Assembly: GCF_042686125.1 (NCBI RefSeq)
Contig: NZ_JBHUOV010000005.1
Location: forward strand, 62,001-126,000
Reading direction: 5' to 3'
Length of the DNA stretch: 64,000 nucleotides
Origin: Oceanihabitans iliipiscarium
GTDB lineage: Bacteria; Bacteroidota; Bacteroidia; Flavobacteriales; Flavobacteriaceae
How positions within the stretch are numbered: position 1 is the first letter of the stretch; each line of letters opens with the position of its first letter. A model generated the notes under the pieces. It worked only from the letters and a program-made list of their open reading frames with translations. It was not told the origin of the DNA and searched no databases. The position numbers and the translations under genes are program-made. Shown here piece by piece: positions 61,304-64,000 of this stretch.

Positions 61304-61411
61304 ATGCGTGATGGTTCAAATTTAACAATATATATAGTAGGAGGAATCATAATACTTCATTTTTTAATTGGCTTTATTTATCTTATTTATAAAATGACCA
61401 AGAAAAAGTAA
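61304..61411 (+). CDS. Possible small membrane protein (35 residues)
   Basis: A 35-residue reading frame starting MRDGSNLTIYIVGGIIILHF with one hydrophobic segment (about residues 7-29) and a basic end (YKMTKKK). A TAAATTTG matching the -7 consensus lies 15 nt before the ATG. It is not part of a known family here. It sits between btuF and the riboswitch. Short hydrophobic frames also arise by chance in AT-rich DNA, so this call is tentative. Confidence 0.5.
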   Translation: MRDGSNLTIYIVGGIIILHFLIGFIYLIYKMTKKK

Positions 61412-61441
61412 ATTTCCTTAGCCTGCATTTAAAAAAGAATC

Positions 61442-61449
61442 TACTTTTG
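61442..61449 (+). promoter_or_regulatory. -7 element of the riboswitch-btuB transcript
   Basis: TACTTTTG matches TAnnTTTG. A start about 7 nt on would begin the transcript before the riboswitch. No TTTG at the right distance upstream. Confidence 0.5.
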
Positions 61450-61479
61450 CAATGAAATTTGGTTCTATTCAATTTTATT

Positions 61480-61665
61480 GAATGGATTAAAAGGGAATCT
61501 GGTGCGATACGATTATCAAATCCAGAACTGTTCCCGCAACTGTAAGTTTATACTCAACTAAATTGAGTACCTCATTATGAGATGCTATAACTTCTAAACC
61601 ACTGACATTTTGTTGGGAAGGTTAAATAGCATGAAACAAGTCAGGAGACCTGCCATTTTCAAAAC
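61480..61665 (+). promoter_or_regulatory. Cobalamin riboswitch controlling btuB
   Basis: Contains the conserved core GGGAATCTGGTGCGAT (61493-61508), CTGTTCCCGCAACTGTAAG (61528-61546) and the B12 box AGTCAGGAGACCTGCC (61639-61654), the standard order of adenosylcobalamin-sensing RNA. The btuB ATG is about 75 nt downstream. B12 binding should lower BtuB synthesis. A hairpin AACTTT/AAAGTT follows within the expression platform. Confidence 0.97.
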
Positions 61666-61739
61666 AAATAAGTCAAACTTTCGGGATAAAAGTTGATGTA
61701 TGGAAACCTATACATACTCTCGAGTAAATTAAATTTAAA

Positions 61740-63668
61740 ATGAACAAAAAGAATGTTCTTGGTATGTTATGCATACTATCTACAGTATTCGGATTTTCTC
61801 AAACCGAACCCAATGTTATCAAACCTGTATCACTTGAAGAAGTCGTTATCACAGATTCAAAATTTAAAATCAAACGTGAAAATGCTGGTAAGGTCATCAC
61901 TAAAATCACACAGAAAGACCTTGAAAAGCTACAAGGAAAAAGCATTGCAGAAATTATAAGCATGACTGCTGGTGTAGAAATTAATGGCGTAAAAAGTAAT
62001 GCAGGACAAAATTTAAGCTACAATATTCGTGGAGGAAGAAACCGTCAAGTGTTAATTCTTATTGATGGTATTCCAGTCACAGACCCTTCGCAAATTGCTA
62101 ACGATTATGATTTACGTTTGCTAAACGCAGATCAAGTTGAAAGTATCGAAATCTTAAAAGGGGCTTCTAGTACTTTATATGGTTCTGGTGCTGCTTCAGC
62201 GGTTATTAATATCACTTTAAAAAAAGCTTCAAAAGACAAATTAGCAGCTAATTTTAGAAGTGTTTTAGGAACTAATATGTCTTCTACTGATGATAATTAT
62301 GCTGTGGAAGACTTTAAAAATTCAGTTGCTGTGAATGGAACACTTAACAAATTCATCTATTTAGCGAGCTTCGGAAATCAGTTTACTGATGGATTGTCTG
62401 CTGTGGCTAACGGAACAGAGTCTGATGCTTTTAATGCCATTAACGGAAATTTAAAATTAGGCTATTCCTTTTCTGATGCGTTTAATATGAACGTTTACGG
62501 AAGTTTTGATACATATAAAACCGATTTTGATGATGGTTTTTCGGGAACAGATGCAGATCATGTTTCTATCTCAGATCAATATCGACTTGGTATTGCACCA
62601 GAGTTTAAGTACAAAAACGGAAGCATTACTTTAAATGCAGCTTATAATGCTATTGAGCGCGACATTCAATCGAGTTTTCCAGCACAATTTAATGCCAAAA
62701 GCTATATCGCAGATGTCTTTAATCGTTATAATTTTAAGGAGACACTTTTTACTGTTATTGGTGTTCATGCACAGCAAAATGAAATGGAAAGTTTTGCTAT
62801 TCCTTTTGGAAGTTCTGCTTTTGAACAAAGCATAAATCCTGAAGATGCTACGTTTACAATTATAGACCCTTATGTTAATGTGGTATATGCTTCCGATTTT
62901 GGACTAAGTGTGAATGCAGGAGCACGATTAAATAACCACTCAGAGTATGGCTCACATGTGGTTTATAGTGCTAATCCTTCGTTTAAAAAAGAGGTAGGTT
63001 TTGGTTATGTAAAAGGATTAGCTAGTTATAGCACAGCTTATATCACACCTTCGTTGTATCAATTGTTTGAGCCTACCTATGGGAATGATGAATTGCAACC
63101 TGAAGAAAATACAACAATTGAATTTGGAGCGGAAATTCACTTTAGTAATAAAGCGACTTTAAGTTTGGTGTATTTTAATAGACGTGAAACTAATTTTATT
63201 GATTTTGTCGATTTGGGAAGTTTTACTTATCAGTATAAAAATGTAGATGAGTCTTTTACTGCTAGCGGATTTGAGTTTGTGGCAGATTATAATGTTTCTG
63301 AAAAACTGAAATTTCAAGCAAACGCAACATACACAAACGTAGAAGAGGATTTAAATTTACGCCTTCCAGAATTTAAAATAAATGCATCTATAGATTATGC
63401 TATTTCTGAAGCTAGTGTTGTGAGTTTACGTTATCAGTTTAATGATGACAGACGTGATTCTGTTTATAATAGTACAACATTTATGAACGATGATGTGACT
63501 TTAGAAAGCTATAATCTTTTTGACTTTTATGTGAGTCATAAAATAGCTAAGGATAAGATTACACTTTTTGCAAATGTGACTAATATCTTAAATGAAGACT
63601 ATCAAGAGTTGTATGGTTATTCTACTCGAGGACGAAATGTTAATATTGGATTTAATATTAAGTTATAA
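61740..63668 (+). CDS. btuB: BtuB-like TonB-dependent cobalamin receptor
   Basis: A 642-residue outer-membrane receptor for vitamin B12. After a signal peptide (about 1-20) comes a TonB-box-like segment (LEEVVITDS) and a plug domain (about 40-155; IRGGRNRQVLILIDGIPV, VESIEILKGASSTLYGSG). The rest is a 22-strand barrel ending NVNIGFNIKL, with the final aromatic-hydrophobic pattern for insertion. The cobalamin riboswitch directly upstream supports the ligand assignment. There is no CarboxypepD_reg extension, so this is not a SusC. Terminator follows. Confidence 0.93.
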   Translation: MNKKNVLGMLCILSTVFGFSQTEPNVIKPVSLEEVVITDSKFKIKRENAGKVITKITQKDLEKLQGKSIAEIISMTAGVEINGVKSNAGQNLSYNIRGGRNRQVLILIDGIPVTDPSQIANDYDLRLLNADQVESIEILKGASSTLYGSGAASAVINITLKKASKDKLAANFRSVLGTNMSSTDDNYAVEDFKNSVAVNGTLNKFIYLASFGNQFTDGLSAVANGTESDAFNAINGNLKLGYSFSDAFNMNVYGSFDTYKTDFDDGFSGTDADHVSISDQYRLGIAPEFKYKNGSITLNAAYNAIERDIQSSFPAQFNAKSYIADVFNRYNFKETLFTVIGVHAQQNEMESFAIPFGSSAFEQSINPEDATFTIIDPYVNVVYASDFGLSVNAGARLNNHSEYGSHVVYSANPSFKKEVGFGYVKGLASYSTAYITPSLYQLFEPTYGNDELQPEENTTIEFGAEIHFSNKATLSLVYFNRRETNFIDFVDLGSFTYQYKNVDESFTASGFEFVADYNVSEKLKFQANATYTNVEEDLNLRLPEFKINASIDYAISEASVVSLRYQFNDDRRDSVYNSTTFMNDDVTLESYNLFDFYVSHKIAKDKITLFANVTNILNEDYQELYGYSTRGRNVNIGFNIKL

Positions 63669-63671
63669 TTT

Positions 63672-63703
63672 AAAAAGCCACTCATTTAGAGTGGCTTTTT
63701 TTT
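63672..63703. terminator. Bidirectional terminator
   Basis: Stem AAAAAGCCACTC/GAGTGGCTTTTT with loop ATTTA, between btuB and the convergent partial gene, whose stop codon overlaps the T run. Confidence 0.92.
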
Positions 63704-64000
63704 AATCGATATACATGTCATTTTGTAGAGGATGATCATCTACTGTACTCTTAATGCGTTTAAAATCATATTGCTCAGGTGCTGAAACTCTACCATTATC
63801 AATAATGTGTTGGATTGCAGTAGCAAGTAGAGGTTCGTCTTCATGTCCTAAAGCGCCATAATTCATTGGGTTTTCATTTATTGTTATAGTTGGAGTTATT
63901 CCAGAAGAAGGTACGCTTTGATCTAGAGAATTCACAGTTTTAGCCACTAATGGTTGTAAGGCATAATTGTGGTTAGGATTCGCGCCACTTCTACCATAAT
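63702..64000 (-). CDS. Unrecognised protein, C-terminal 99 residues only
   Basis: A coding frame that runs off the right edge and ends at 63702. The visible 99 residues end QNDMYID. The segments YGRSGANPNHNYALQP, NENPMNYGALGHEDEPLLA and YDFKRIKSTVDDHPLQN do not match a family I recognise. The frame has no stop up to the window edge, so the start lies outside. Composition suggests a soluble protein. Confidence 0.65.
   Translation of the reverse strand, partial: YGRSGANPNHNYALQPLVAKTVNSLDQSVPSSGITPTITINENPMNYGALGHEDEPLLATAIQHIIDNGRVSAPEQYDFKRIKSTVDDHPLQNDMYID

Noticed and set aside
1..64000. tRNA, rRNA, insertion sequences, prophage
   Set aside because: No cloverleaf or rRNA core sequences, no transposase or integrase and no terminal repeats were seen on either strand.

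Overview
The window looks like chromosomal DNA from a member of the Flavobacteriaceae (Bacteroidota), probably marine, although the species cannot be named from sequence alone. The evidence is an AT-rich base composition, Bacteroidota promoters (TTTG about 19 nt upstream of TAnnTTTG), four proteins ending in type IX secretion (T9SS) sorting domains, a fused ccoNO oxidase gene, 'GIGTTTP' secreted proteins and a large single-chain PurL. There are no rRNA or tRNA genes, insertion sequences, phage genes or CRISPR arrays. Most of the window is core metabolism, with one accessory island near the middle.

Layout. 1-6125: cbb3 oxidase genes (ccoS-ccoNO-ccoQ-ccoP), the copper ATPase ccoI and a Crp/Fnr regulator, with two FNR-like palindromes placed identically before the ccoS and ccoI promoters. 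6145-8357: a YdeI-like protein and an M1 peptidase. 8445-16220: a fatty acid degradation block (acyl-CoA dehydrogenase, thiolase, FadB-type enzyme, MarR regulator, acyl-CoA ligase) with a perfect 28-bp palindrome over the marR promoter. 16423-21176: an S74 tail-fibre-like surface protein followed by a LytS/LytTR-type two-component pair. 21173-27268: purL, a secreted endonuclease I and an RsmB-type rRNA methyltransferase.

27401-36808 is the accessory island. Two ECF sigma modules (sigma factor, one-pass membrane protein, Spy/CpxP-like protein) face each other across a set of exported proteins: an EF-hand protein, a YHYH lipoprotein with a MopE-like metal motif, a MORN-repeat lipoprotein, a Sco copper chaperone, a T9SS CotH kinase and a BNR-repeat lipoprotein. 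This is the best candidate for an undescribed system, possibly envelope metal handling or secreted-protein phosphorylation.

37132-42222: an envelope operon (DUF4199, glycosyltransferase, phosphosugar mutase, MsbA-like exporter). 42430-55359: housekeeping genes (rpmE type B, GlmU-like, mtaB, rpmH, carB) mixed with small lipoproteins and T9SS clients. 55469-56787: a DUF3307/SatD pair behind three tandem 28-bp palindromic repeats carrying the promoter. 56939-63668: rmuC and a vitamin B12 uptake locus (BtuFCD on the minus strand; a cobalamin riboswitch and BtuB on the plus strand). Both window ends cut genes: ccoP on the left and an unrecognised gene on the right.
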